Position numbers and translations under genes: made by a program. Below, piece by piece: positions 5,716-12,739 of a DNA stretch of 14,277 bases. How positions within the stretch are numbered: the first letter of the stretch is position 1; every line of letters begins with the position of its first letter. Source of the stretch: Propionibacteriaceae bacterium (GTDB taxonomy: Bacteria > Actinomycetota > Actinomycetes > Propionibacteriales > Propionibacteriaceae); the NCBI GenBank assembly GCA_021323255.1, contig JAJTCL010000026.1, positions 1 through 14,277 on the forward strand. The letters run 5' to 3'. Under the pieces are notes generated by a model, which did no database searches, was not told the origin of the DNA, and saw only the letters and a list, made by a program, of their open reading frames with translations.

Positions 5716-7473
5716 TCAATCGGCAGGTGCCCGCCGGGCGGTGCGGTAGAGCTCGACGAGTTGCTGACTCGTAGTGGCGTCCTGCGGCTCCTTGTCGTCA
5801 CGCCAACGGCCGGTGAACCGCGGAAACCGCATCGAGAGTCCACCGTCATCCTTGAGTTGCCCCCAGCCGGCGGTGTGATTGGGAGACAACGTGAGCTCGG
5901 CGCTGAGCACTTCGAGCACCAGGCTCGGCTCGAACCACACATCTGCCGGCACGCGCGAGTCGACCCGCGCGGGCCGCTCGGCCCGGATCAGGGGCGCCAG
6001 TCTTGCCGGCAGCGCGGCCAGTTCGGCGTCAGAGAACCCAGTGCCGCACCGGCCCACGGTCTGATAAAGCTCTGCGTCCGGGTTGTAGGCGGCCAAGAGC
6101 ACAGCACCGTAGGTTCCCCGTCGACGGCCTCGTCCGGCGTAAGCGCCAACAACGACGAGGTCGACAGTGTCAGCCAGCTCCGTGCGGTAATCCCGCTTGA
6201 GCTTGATCCACAACCAGCCGCGCGCGCCTGCCTGATAGATCGCGGTGGATCCGGTCGCCTTACACACCAGACCCTCCGAGCCGTCCGCCACGGCCTGCTC
6301 GAATGCGGCGTCTAGTGCCGGAGCGGTCGCCACCTCCATCGCGGTGGTCAATCGGAGCCGGTCCGACAATGTGATCGCGTCCGCGAGTCGCGTCCTACGT
6401 TCGAGATAGGGCAGGCCGGTGAAATCCTCGCCGTCGGCGTAGAGCAACTCGAAGCAGAACAACCCGATCGGCACATCCCGTGCAGCTTCGGCGATTCCGT
6501 GCTTGCGGCGACGAAACATGACCTCTTGGAAGGGGCGCAGCTCACCGGCGGCTGCGTCGTATGCAACTACCTCGCCCTCCAGGATTGCCTCGCGCGGACC
6601 CAATCCGGTCTGCAGCAGCTCGACCACATCGGGGAACTGGCTGCTCACGCGCTCCTGCCGCCGGGTGAAGAGCTCGATGTGTCCATCAGCGGTGCGGTGT
6701 GCCTGCAACCGCATGCCGTCGTATTTGTACTCTGCCATGCACTGCCCGCCCAGCCTGGTGAGAATCTCGCCGGCGTCGGACAATCGCTGGGCCAACATCA
6801 CCCGCACCGGATTACCGGCCCGCACCTGCAGTTTTTGCACCGCGGTCAGCCCGCCGGAGGCCAGTGTGGCCGCGACCAGACCGAGGTCGCAGCAGATGTT
6901 GTAAGCCCGCTCCAATACCGGCCGGTCCTTTCGGCTGCCGGTGTACACCTGCGCCAGCGCGTCCAGAATCGTAGGCGTGCCGATCCCCAACCGCAGGTTG
7001 CCGGTCACCAAGCGCAGCAGGTAGCGAGCTTCCAACGGCGTGGCCAGTGCCAGCAGGTCTGCCAGCAGGCCAAGCTTGCGCCCTTGCGAGCCAGATCCCC
7101 CAGCACGCGCAATCTCGTGCAGCGTGTCAACGACTGTGTCCACGTGCAGGCTTGGCTCCCGCTCTCCGGCCGTTGCCGCCAACAGCTGCTCGGCGGCTTG
7201 GCCGAGGTCGCCGGCCTCCCGTACCGCAGCGACAACCTCTACCGGCTCGACGCCGGTCGCCGTCGCGACTGCGCGCAGTGCCAGCTTCTCAGCCAGCCCG
7301 AGGTCCACCGCGGCAAACTCCGGCGCCACCAAGCCCTGACACAGATAGCAGACCTTAGGCAGTAACTCTTCCGGGGTCTGGGCCAGCAGTACCGCCAGCC
7401 GGTCAATCAAGATCAGACGACCAGAAGCCTGCTCCAAGTCCCGGTACGCCGCAGCGACAACCTGGTACTTCAC
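5716..7473 (-). CDS. ATP-dependent DNA ligase, archaeal-type
   Basis: Seals nicks through an AMP-lysine intermediate. The 585-aa protein has three parts. The N-terminal DNA-binding domain (about 1-210) contains ARYLLRLVTGNLRLGIGTPT (149-168), typical of archaeal and eukaryotic ligase I-type enzymes. The nucleotidyltransferase domain carries motif I EYKYDGMRL with Lys250, motif III near 270-283 (TRRQERVSSQFPDV), EGEVVAYD (300-306), motif IV EGLVCK (400-405) and motif V WIKLKRDY (422-429). The C-terminal OB domain ends in FPRFTGRWRDDK. It is longer than mycobacterial LigB (about 507 aa) and close to archaeal ligases in length. It has no polymerase or nuclease domain like LigD. The GTG at 7473 matches the family N terminus (YQVVAAAYRDLEQASGR) although the ribosome binding site is weak. 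It is presumably an accessory ligase beside the NAD-dependent LigA; no Ku or other repair gene adjoins it. Confidence 0.94.
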   Translation of the reverse strand: MKYQVVAAAYRDLEQASGRLILIDRLAVLLAQTPEELLPKVCYLCQGLVAPEFAAVDLGLAEKLALRAVATATGVEPVEVVAAVREAGDLGQAAEQLLAATAGEREPSLHVDTVVDTLHEIARAGGSGSQGRKLGLLADLLALATPLEARYLLRLVTGNLRLGIGTPTILDALAQVYTGSRKDRPVLERAYNICCDLGLVAATLASGGLTAVQKLQVRAGNPVRVMLAQRLSDAGEILTRLGGQCMAEYKYDGMRLQAHRTADGHIELFTRRQERVSSQFPDVVELLQTGLGPREAILEGEVVAYDAAAGELRPFQEVMFRRRKHGIAEAARDVPIGLFCFELLYADGEDFTGLPYLERRTRLADAITLSDRLRLTTAMEVATAPALDAAFEQAVADGSEGLVCKATGSTAIYQAGARGWLWIKLKRDYRTELADTVDLVVVGAYAGRGRRRGTYGAVLLAAYNPDAELYQTVGRCGTGFSDAELAALPARLAPLIRAERPARVDSRVPADVWFEPSLVLEVLSAELTLSPNHTAGWGQLKDDGGLSMRFPRFTGRWRDDKEPQDATTSQQLVELYRTARRAPAD

Positions 7474-7541
7474 GTCGCCATCATTGCAGCGGCGCTGTTC
7501 TCACCTCGCTGGTGGCCGACTGACACTGATCTGATGGCCGA

Positions 7542-7584
7542 CCGATACCTACGATGTATCGCGCCCCCCAAAACCGTAGGTCGG
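7542..7584. repeat. Inverted repeat, possible hairpin (10 bp, bulged)
   Basis: CCGATACCTACG (7542-7553) pairs with CGTAGGTCGG (7575-7584) over 10 base pairs with a 2-base TA bulge in the left arm. The 21-base loop includes a C-rich run. It could be a regulatory site for either divergent gene or part of an RNA leader; the function is unknown. Confidence 0.45.
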
Positions 7585-7625
7585 AGACCTGCAGCCGGTC
7601 TTCGTTGTGCTGTCCCGCGGGCATC

Positions 7626-7652
7626 GAATCGCCTGACCCGCTGGGGCGATTC
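7626..7652. repeat. Perfect 8-bp inverted repeat, possible hairpin
   Basis: GAATCGCC (7626-7633) and GGCGATTC (7645-7652) are perfect reverse complements around an 11-base loop. The right arm is followed by TTC rather than a T run, so a classical terminator is not indicated. Two more GAATCG words follow at 7661 and 7670. Confidence 0.5.
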
Positions 7653-7753
7653 TTCAGCCAGAATCGACAGAATCGGGACTACCGCGTGTGCCAAGAGGGA
7701 CATGCCCTCGAATCTTGGCCCGCGAATGCCGTTCACTAGTGGGAAGGGGCGAC

Positions 7754-8373
7754 ATGGCAAGCGAACGAGACGCGGGCCTCGACCGGGTCATCGCCTTCAG
7801 CGACGGCGTGGTTGCTATCGCCATTACCTTGCTCATCCTGCCGCTCACCGAAATCGAACCCGGCGAGGACGCAACTCTGGGAAACGTTGCCGCGGACAAC
7901 GCGGGCGCATTGCTGGGTTCGCCTTGTCATTCGCCGTGATCGCCAACTACTGGACCATTCACAAGGACATCTTCCGGCCCTTGCGCCGCCACAGTCCGCG
8001 CCTCGTCCTGCTCAACATGCTGTGGCTTGCCGCCATCGCCTTTCTCCCCTTCCCTACGTCGCTGATCGAAGATGGCCTCCACGGGGGGTTCGGCACCCTG
8101 TACATCAGCACCTTGCTCGTCGTCACTGCGCTCAACCTCATCCTCGCCAACTACCTCGCCCATCACCCCGAACTTTCCGATGGTCAGGCAACAGCTGAAA
8201 GCCGCGAACATGTCGTAGCAGGTGTCTTTGCGGTTGGTGCACTCCTTGTCGCCTTCGTCCTGTCGCTCTTCTCGCCCTCAGCCGGCATCTGGGCCCTGCT
8301 CCTGATGGTCCTCGCCCAAATCCTCGCCGGTCGACTGCCCCGCAAGGTTTCCTCCACCACCGATCCTCGGTGA
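7754..8373 (+). pseudogene. TMEM175-family (DUF1211) potassium channel homologue, frameshifted
   Basis: TMEM175-family proteins are small membrane proteins that form potassium-selective channels. From the ATG at 7754, with a good ribosome binding site (GAAGGGG), the frame gives DRVIAFSDGVVAIAITLLIL, which carries the family hallmark F-S-D-G in the first transmembrane helix. It continues to NAGALLG near 7915 and then stops at 7937-7939. The rest of the protein is in the -1 frame from 7918: FALSFAVIANYWTIH, then LVLLNMLWLAAIAFLPFPTS, LYISTLLVVTALNLILANYL and two more hydrophobic segments, to the TGA at 8371. Inserting one G into the GGG at 7915-7917 restores a continuous ALLGFALSFAVIANYW and a protein of about 206 aa, the normal bacterial size. 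No slippery heptamer is present at the junction. A recent natural deletion or a sequencing error in a G run are the two explanations. Confidence 0.85.
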
Positions 8374-8461
8374 TACGCGCAAGAAAGCCGACCGGGAAGG
8401 TGCTGGGGTTTGGACCGCTGGGACACTGGAATCTCAGAGCAGCGTTCGAAGGAGTGAAGCG

Positions 8462-9634
8462 GTGAGAGCATCCATCTCGCTGGGCCGTATCGCTGGCATC
8501 AAGGTCGGCATCAACGCCAGCGTCTTTCTGATCGTTGCCATTCTGGTGGTCGGGCTTGCGACCGGTCAGTTACCCGCCGCCTATCCGGGCCGCAGCATCG
8601 TCGCCTATGTGATTGCGGCGATCATTGCGGCGTTGCTGTTCCTGGGGTCGCTGTTGGCTCATGAGCTGGCACATTCGCTCGTCGCACGCCGTAATGGCGT
8701 CGAGGTGGAGAGCATTGTGCTGTGGCTCCTTGGTGGCGTTGCACAGCTCCGGGGTGAGGCGAAAACCCCAGGGGCGGACTTTCGCATCGCCATCGTGGGA
8801 CCGCTGACCAGCCTTGCATTGGCAGTCGTCTTCGGCCTCGCTGCTGGAGGGGTGGCGATGCTGGGCAGCGCTGGATTGCCGTTCGGCGTACTGGTCTACC
8901 TGGCCGCCACCAACGCGGTCCTTGCGGTGTTCAATCTCATCCCGGCCGCCCCGCTGGACGGTGGTCGAGTGTTGCGGGCGGCGTTGTGGCAGTTCCGGGG
9001 TGACCGGCACGCCGCTGCGGTGAACGCCGCCCGGGCCGGCCGCATTCTCGGCTTCGTCATGATCGCCCTCGGCGTGCTGCAGGTGGTAACTGGACGTGGC
9101 CTGAGCGGCGTTTGGCTGGCGCTGATCGGCTGGTTCGTGGTGAGTGCCGCGACCGCTGAGGAGCAACAGGCCCGGCTGGGCGGGCGCATCGCCGGTCTCC
9201 AAGTCGGCCACGTCATGGCGGCGCGACCCACTGTTCTCGACGGCAACCTCAGCGTGGCCGATTTCATCGCGCAGGTAGCCCTCACCCACCAGTACTCCAC
9301 ATATCCGCTCGTTGATCCGTACGGCCGGCTCACCGGGCTGGTCACGCTCAACCGGGTACGCGCCGTGCCACCGGAGCTTCGTGCCACCACCCGCTTGCAA
9401 GAGATCGCCTGCCCACCGAACGAAGTCCCAACGGCGCGACCCGAGGAGCCCCTCGTCGAGCTATTGGAGCGTATGCATGGCTGCGCCGATGGCCGCGCTG
9501 TTGTCGTCGACGAAGCCGGCCGGGTGGTCGGAGTGCTGTCTGCCAGCGACGTGGCCCGCGCGCTGCAACTGGCTGACCTACGCTCCTTCGATCCCTATCC
9601 AGCACCTTCTGGAGCTGACTTGACCTCGAGGTGA
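8462..9634 (+). CDS. Site-2 protease-type zinc metalloprotease (M50) with CBS domains
   Basis: An integral membrane protease of the intramembrane-cleaving M50 (SpoIVFB-like) group with a C-terminal pair of CBS domains. The 390-aa protein opens with two hydrophobic helices and has the zinc motif HELAH at 67-71 in LLAHELAHSLVARR, then NLIPAAPLDGGRVL (158-171), in which Asp166 is the third zinc ligand. Further membrane segments lie at about 110-160 and 195-230. CBS domain 1 spans about 248-300 (VGHVMAARPTVLDGNLSVAD) and CBS domain 2 about 315-370 (ending GVLSASDVARAL). This architecture matches M. tuberculosis Rv2625c. CBS domains usually sense adenine nucleotides; substrates are unknown. The GTG start has AAGGAG 7 bases upstream. 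The MDR dehydrogenase begins 36 bases after its stop, so cotranscription is plausible. Confidence 0.93.
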   Translation: MRASISLGRIAGIKVGINASVFLIVAILVVGLATGQLPAAYPGRSIVAYVIAAIIAALLFLGSLLAHELAHSLVARRNGVEVESIVLWLLGGVAQLRGEAKTPGADFRIAIVGPLTSLALAVVFGLAAGGVAMLGSAGLPFGVLVYLAATNAVLAVFNLIPAAPLDGGRVLRAALWQFRGDRHAAAVNAARAGRILGFVMIALGVLQVVTGRGLSGVWLALIGWFVVSAATAEEQQARLGGRIAGLQVGHVMAARPTVLDGNLSVADFIAQVALTHQYSTYPLVDPYGRLTGLVTLNRVRAVPPELRATTRLQEIACPPNEVPTARPEEPLVELLERMHGCADGRAVVVDEAGRVVGVLSASDVARALQLADLRSFDPYPAPSGADLTSR

Positions 9635-9670
9635 CCGACATCCAGAGGAGTCGGCGAAGGTGGATGTGAG

Positions 9671-10846
9671 ATGGCTGACGCAGTTCGAGCCGCCGTGTTG
9701 GTGGCTCCAGGTCGCTATGAGGTGCAGGCGTTTCCACGGCCTTCCCTCGCCGACGGTGCGCTGCTGATGCAGGTCGAGATGTCAGGCATTTGCGGCACCG
9801 ACAAGCACACCTTCCTAGGTGAAACCAAGCAGTACGCTGGCACACCGGCCGAGACCAATACTCCTTTTCCGATCATCCAGGGCCACGAGAACGTTGGCGT
9901 CATCGCTGAGATCTCTCCGAGGAGTGCCGACCGCATTGAGTTCTACGGTCGTGGGCTAGCCGTCGGTGATCGGATCACCATGTGTCCCGATGTGGTGTGC
10001 GGTCGCTGCTATCCCTGCACCCATGTCATGGGCTACGTGTGGTGCGACAACTCGCAGTGTTACGGCAACTCCTTCACCAGCGCTGAGCCGCCGCACCTGC
10101 TCGGTGGCTGGGCCGAATACATGTACCTGCGACCGGATACGTTCGTGTACAAGGTCCCGAGCGGACTATCGCCCCGGGTGGCCGTCCTGGCGGAGCTCAT
10201 GGCCTGCACCGCGAGTCTGGACAAGGTGAAGGAGTTCTCCTCCTACGCCATGGAAGGCTTCAACTCCGGCGACACCGTAGTGATCATCGGCTCAGGACCG
10301 CTTGGCCTGCTGCACGTTGCCAAGACCGACATGATGGGAGCCGGCCAGATCATCGCCAGTGACCTCAGCCCTTACCGGCTGGCCTGGGCCCGGCGCTGCG
10401 GCGCTGATGAAGTGCTCGACGTGTCCTCGACCACAGCTGAGGAGCGCCTGGAGCAGGTTCGGGAACTGACTGCCGGACGGGGAGCCGATGTGGTGCTGCA
10501 GCACATGGCGAACACAGCACAGTCCTTTCTCGAAGGCATCGAGATGGTCAAACGCGGCGGGATGATGGTGGAGATGGGCAACTTTGTCGACACCGGTGAC
10601 ATCAACATCAACGTACACCGCCACATTTGCAGCAAGAACATTCGACTTCTCGGCCTGACCAACCATCCGAGCACCGGGTATGGACCGGCGCTGCGTCTGC
10701 TGGAGCGCTATGCCGACCGGTATCCGTTCGAGGAGATGGTCACTCATGAATTCGGGTTGGATCAGGTTGAGACGGCCATGCGTACCAGCATGAGCCCTTA
10801 CAGCATGAAGGTGGCCGTTGTGCCCGGCCTCGAGCGCGACGCCTAA
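9671..10846 (+). CDS. Zinc-dependent MDR-family alcohol dehydrogenase
   Basis: A medium-chain dehydrogenase/reductase of 391 aa, expected to oxidise an alcohol or polyol with NAD(P). Catalytic zinc ligands are visible as Cys41 in GICGTDKH and His72-Glu73 in GHENVG. The structural zinc lobe is present as Cys110, Cys113, Cys116 and Cys125, with one more residue than usual before the last cysteine. The Rossmann motif is VVIIGSGPLGLLHVA (203-217), and the acidic residue at the end of the second strand (ASDLSPYRL, Asp231) suggests NAD rather than NADP. An insert near 52-65 and a GYVWCDNSQCYGNSF segment around 121-135 mark a subfamily I cannot name, so the substrate is left open. The ATG has GAAGGTGG upstream at suitable spacing. 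Its stop codon overlaps the stop of the converging hydrolase. Confidence 0.9.
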   Translation: MADAVRAAVLVAPGRYEVQAFPRPSLADGALLMQVEMSGICGTDKHTFLGETKQYAGTPAETNTPFPIIQGHENVGVIAEISPRSADRIEFYGRGLAVGDRITMCPDVVCGRCYPCTHVMGYVWCDNSQCYGNSFTSAEPPHLLGGWAEYMYLRPDTFVYKVPSGLSPRVAVLAELMACTASLDKVKEFSSYAMEGFNSGDTVVIIGSGPLGLLHVAKTDMMGAGQIIASDLSPYRLAWARRCGADEVLDVSSTTAEERLEQVRELTAGRGADVVLQHMANTAQSFLEGIEMVKRGGMMVEMGNFVDTGDININVHRHICSKNIRLLGLTNHPSTGYGPALRLLERYADRYPFEEMVTHEFGLDQVETAMRTSMSPYSMKVAVVPGLERDA

Positions 10847-11505
10847 GCAAGATTGCGTTCTAAGGCACCAACCGCCAGATCGATGACGGCCTCCAGGGCG
10901 CCCGGCTCCTCGAAGAGATGAGTCGCCGCTGGCACCACTTCAATGCTCACCGGCGCTCCCATGGCAGCAGCGGCCTCCGCGTTGAGCTGGCGAACCTGCG
11001 GGTCCCGTTCACCGACAATGAGGAGGGTGGGAGCCTGCACGCGAGGCAAAGCGTCGCCAGCCAAATCCGGCCGACCGCCCCGCGAGATGACCAGCCGGAC
11101 CCGTTCTGGTCGCTCCGCAGCGGTGATCAACGCCGCCGCGGCGCCGGTGCTCGCACCGAACAGCGCCAAGGGCAGCTGGCCCGTATCGCTCTGCTGGCCC
11201 AGCCAATCAGCAGCTCCGGTCAACCTTTCCGCGAGCCGGCCGATGTCAAAGCGCAATTCTCGGGTACGCAGGTCGACCTGCTCCTCCTGAGGCGTCAGCA
11301 GGTCCAGCAGCAAGGTTGCCCAGCCGCTCTTCTGAAGGACGCTCGCCACACGCCGATTCCGTGGACTGTGGCGACTGCTGCCACTTCCGTGCGCGAAGAG
11401 CACAACGCCGCGAGAATCCGCAACAGGAACGGCAAGATCACCGTCCAGTGATACGCCTGCAGTCGGCACCCGAACCTGTCGTTCGACAACCCTGGCGGTG
11501 CTCAT
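10843..11505 (-). CDS. Alpha/beta hydrolase, dienelactone-hydrolase-like
   Basis: A 220-aa alpha/beta-fold hydrolase related to the dienelactone hydrolase group; the substrate is unknown. The oxyanion-hole region is VVLFAHGSGSSRHSPRN (34-50), the nucleophile elbow is FGASTGAAAAL with Ser119, the acid is Asp168 in LLIVGERDPQV, and the base is His196 in PAATHLFEEP. This type is often fused to a phosphoribosyltransferase domain, as in M. tuberculosis Rv0571c; here it stands alone. The frame is open to 11568, but the added residues look non-coding. The ATG at 11505 gives the usual N terminus and has GGTGAC just upstream. Its stop (CTA on the plus strand, 10843-10845) overlaps the dehydrogenase stop by 4 bases. 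Upstream it is divergent from the small ORF at 11557, with 51 bases between. Confidence 0.87.
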   Translation of the reverse strand: MSTARVVERQVRVPTAGVSLDGDLAVPVADSRGVVLFAHGSGSSRHSPRNRRVASVLQKSGWATLLLDLLTPQEEQVDLRTRELRFDIGRLAERLTGAADWLGQQSDTGQLPLALFGASTGAAAALITAAERPERVRLVISRGGRPDLAGDALPRVQAPTLLIVGERDPQVRQLNAEAAAAMGAPVSIEVVPAATHLFEEPGALEAVIDLAVGALERNLA

Positions 11506-11556
11506 GTCACCAGTCTGGCCCTGGCAGCAGGTGGGAGCTACGTATCGTGGGGAGGC

Positions 11557-11715
11557 ATGATGACCCATCCGCCCGGTTCGCTCGCTATCTCGGCCAAAGA
11601 CGGCAAACTCCGGTCTGATCTGCTGGGCTTTGATATGACCTCCGTCGACAGCCTCAGCGCGGTCTCGGATATCGGGGGTCCGGGGGTGGTTCAGCTGCGC
11701 CGGATCTCAAGCTGA
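11557..11715 (+). CDS. Small hypothetical protein (51-52 aa)
   Basis: I do not recognise this protein. The frame begins ATGATG at 11557 after a strong ribosome binding site, GGGGAGG, which suits the second ATG (11560) better, and ends with TGA at 11713. The product starts MMTHPPGSLAISAKDGKLRS and ends VVQLRRISS. It has no hydrophobic segment or cysteines. About three quarters of its codons end in G or C, as in real genes of this genome. The stop codon is part of TGAAGGA, which supplies the ribosome binding site of the alkD-like gene, so the two are positioned for translational coupling. It could be a genuine small protein, a regulatory upstream ORF for the repair gene, or chance. Confidence 0.5.
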   Translation: MMTHPPGSLAISAKDGKLRSDLLGFDMTSVDSLSAVSDIGGPGVVQLRRISS

Positions 11716-11729
11716 AGGACGCGTCGACC

Positions 11730-12431
11730 ATGGCGGCGCCTTCGACACCGATTGCCACCCTCGCTGAATTCGACGCCCGGTTACGAGGCCTGGAGCGTGC
11801 AGCTGATGCTTTAGGCTCAGCACGGGTGGCTGCGATTCCCATGGGGCAGCTCTTCGATCTCGCCAAGGACTTCGTTGGGGCCTCCCCGGAGGAGGTCGAA
11901 GTCCTGCTGGACAGGCCGGACCACCCGCCGAGAGTGGTCGCTGTGAGCATCATGGATTTTCAGGCCCGGCGGAAGGCGACTCCAGAGCTGAGGCGGCGCG
12001 AGCTCTATGACCTGTACCTGGGACGGCACGACCGGATCGACACTTGGGACCTCGTCGACCGGGCGGCCCCGCATGTCGTCGGGGGCTACCTGTGGGACAA
12101 GCCGCGAGAACCGCTCTACCTGCTTGCCGCCTCAGCGCAGTGGTTTGAGCGGCGGACCTCGATCGTCAGCACCTGGTTCTTCATTCGCCACAGCGACCTG
12201 GATGACACCTTCGGCATCGCTCAGATTCTGGTCAACGATCCCCACGACTTGGTCCAGAAAGCGGTAGGTGGCTGGATCCGAGAAGCCGGCAAACGAGACG
12301 AGCAGCGGCTGCGAGACTTCCTCGATCGCAATGCCGCGACCATGCCTCGTACAGCACTTCGCTACGCGATCGAACATCTGCCGTCTGACGCCCGCGACCA
12401 TTACCTCAACCTCAAGAACCGGCTCCCTTAG
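11730..12431 (+). CDS. DNA alkylation repair protein, AlkD-like (HEAT-like repeats)
   Basis: A 233-aa member of the DNA alkylation repair family (AlkC/AlkD), glycosylases built from HEAT-like helical repeats that remove N3- and N7-alkylated purines. Family features run in order: the helical N-terminal part with LFDLAKDFVG, MDFQARRKATPELRRRELYDLYL (75-97), the conserved RIDTWDLVDRAAPHVVG (103-118) whose W-D-x-V-D segment holds the catalytic Asp equivalent, QWFERRTSIVSTWFFIR (137-153) with the DNA-contacting Trp and Arg residues, and the helical KAVGGWIREAGKRD (177-190). The length is typical. The ATG at 11730 has AAGGA 10 bases upstream, overlapping the stop of the preceding small ORF. The DUF2630 gene starts 10 bases after its stop. 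Catalytic equivalence is by motif position only. Confidence 0.9.
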   Translation: MAAPSTPIATLAEFDARLRGLERAADALGSARVAAIPMGQLFDLAKDFVGASPEEVEVLLDRPDHPPRVVAVSIMDFQARRKATPELRRRELYDLYLGRHDRIDTWDLVDRAAPHVVGGYLWDKPREPLYLLAASAQWFERRTSIVSTWFFIRHSDLDDTFGIAQILVNDPHDLVQKAVGGWIREAGKRDEQRLRDFLDRNAATMPRTALRYAIEHLPSDARDHYLNLKNRLP

Positions 12432-12441
12432 GCTGGGTGGC

Positions 12442-12687
12442 ATGGATGACTCCGACATCCTCGCGCGGATTCGCGAGATGGTCGATGCCGAACATGAGCT
12501 ACGTCGTCAGATGCAGAAAGACCCGGCTCAGATCAGCGATGCTGCGCAGAGGCTTCGTGACCTCGAGGAGTCTCTTGATCAATGCTGGGATCTGCTTCGC
12601 CAGCGCCGCGCCCATCGTGAGTTCGCACAAGATCCAGACGAGTCACAACCCAGACCTCGGCAACAGGTCGAGGGATACCTGCAGTAA
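12442..12687 (+). CDS. DUF2630 family protein
   Basis: An 81-aa protein of an actinobacterial family of unknown function. It matches from the first residues (MDDSDILARIREMVDAEH), through the charged helical middle, to the hallmark LDQCWDLLRQRRAHRE (45-60) and the C-terminal VEGYLQ. Composition suggests two long helices, possibly a coiled coil, with no membrane segment or catalytic motif. The ATG at 12442 follows the alkD stop by 10 bases with GGGTGG upstream, so it is probably in the same operon. It converges with the methyltransferase gene; a GC-rich hairpin begins 27 bases after its stop. Confidence 0.9.
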   Translation: MDDSDILARIREMVDAEHELRRQMQKDPAQISDAAQRLRDLEESLDQCWDLLRQRRAHREFAQDPDESQPRPRQQVEGYLQ

Positions 12688-12714
12688 GGCTTCAGAGACA
12701 ACCATCGGCGAAGG

Positions 12715-12739
12715 CGGCCGGCTAGTTTCGCGCCGGCCG
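12715..12739. terminator. GC-rich hairpin between convergent genes, candidate bidirectional terminator
   Basis: CGGCCGGC (12715-12722) and GCCGGCCG (12732-12739) form a perfect 8-bp all-GC stem with a 9-base loop. It lies where the DUF2630 and methyltransferase genes converge and includes the last codons of the latter. There is no T run on either side, so it would be a hairpin-only terminator, a type proposed for actinobacteria. Confidence 0.5.

Larger units (their letters stand above)
7474..7753. other. Structured intergenic region upstream of the TMEM175-type gene
   Basis: These 280 bases separate two divergent genes and hold no protein I can support. They contain two inverted repeats (7542-7584 and 7626-7652), a direct repeat TGGCCGAC at 7513-7520 and 7535-7542, and a cluster of GAATCG words (7626, 7661, 7670 and, inverted, 7647-7652). 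Open frames here show no family features. The last bases (GGGAAGGGGCGAC) are the ribosome binding site of the next gene. Confidence 0.5.

Noticed and set aside
6499..7365. 288-codon open frame on the plus strand opposite the ligase gene
   Set aside because: Typical high-GC antisense shadow; the minus-strand ligase has all catalytic motifs.
7675..7694. DosR-box-like sequence TCGGGACTA ahead of the TMEM175 gene
   Set aside because: Only the left half matches; the expected inverted right half is absent.
7470..7760. Minus-strand 96-codon frame upstream of the ligase start
   Set aside because: Low-complexity arginine-rich translation with no motifs; it covers the two hairpins and the start of the channel gene.
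7910..7925. Programmed -1 frameshift in the TMEM175 gene
   Set aside because: No slippery heptamer in the zero frame at the junction; a lost G in a short run explains it more simply.
9635..9654. Hairpin CCGAC-N10-GTCGG between the protease and dehydrogenase genes
   Set aside because: Only 5 bp and no T run; not distinguishable from chance in this GC content.
11506..11568. N-terminal extension of the alpha/beta hydrolase to 11568
   Set aside because: It would cover the divergent promoter and the small-ORF start, and the residues do not match the family; ATG 11505 is better.
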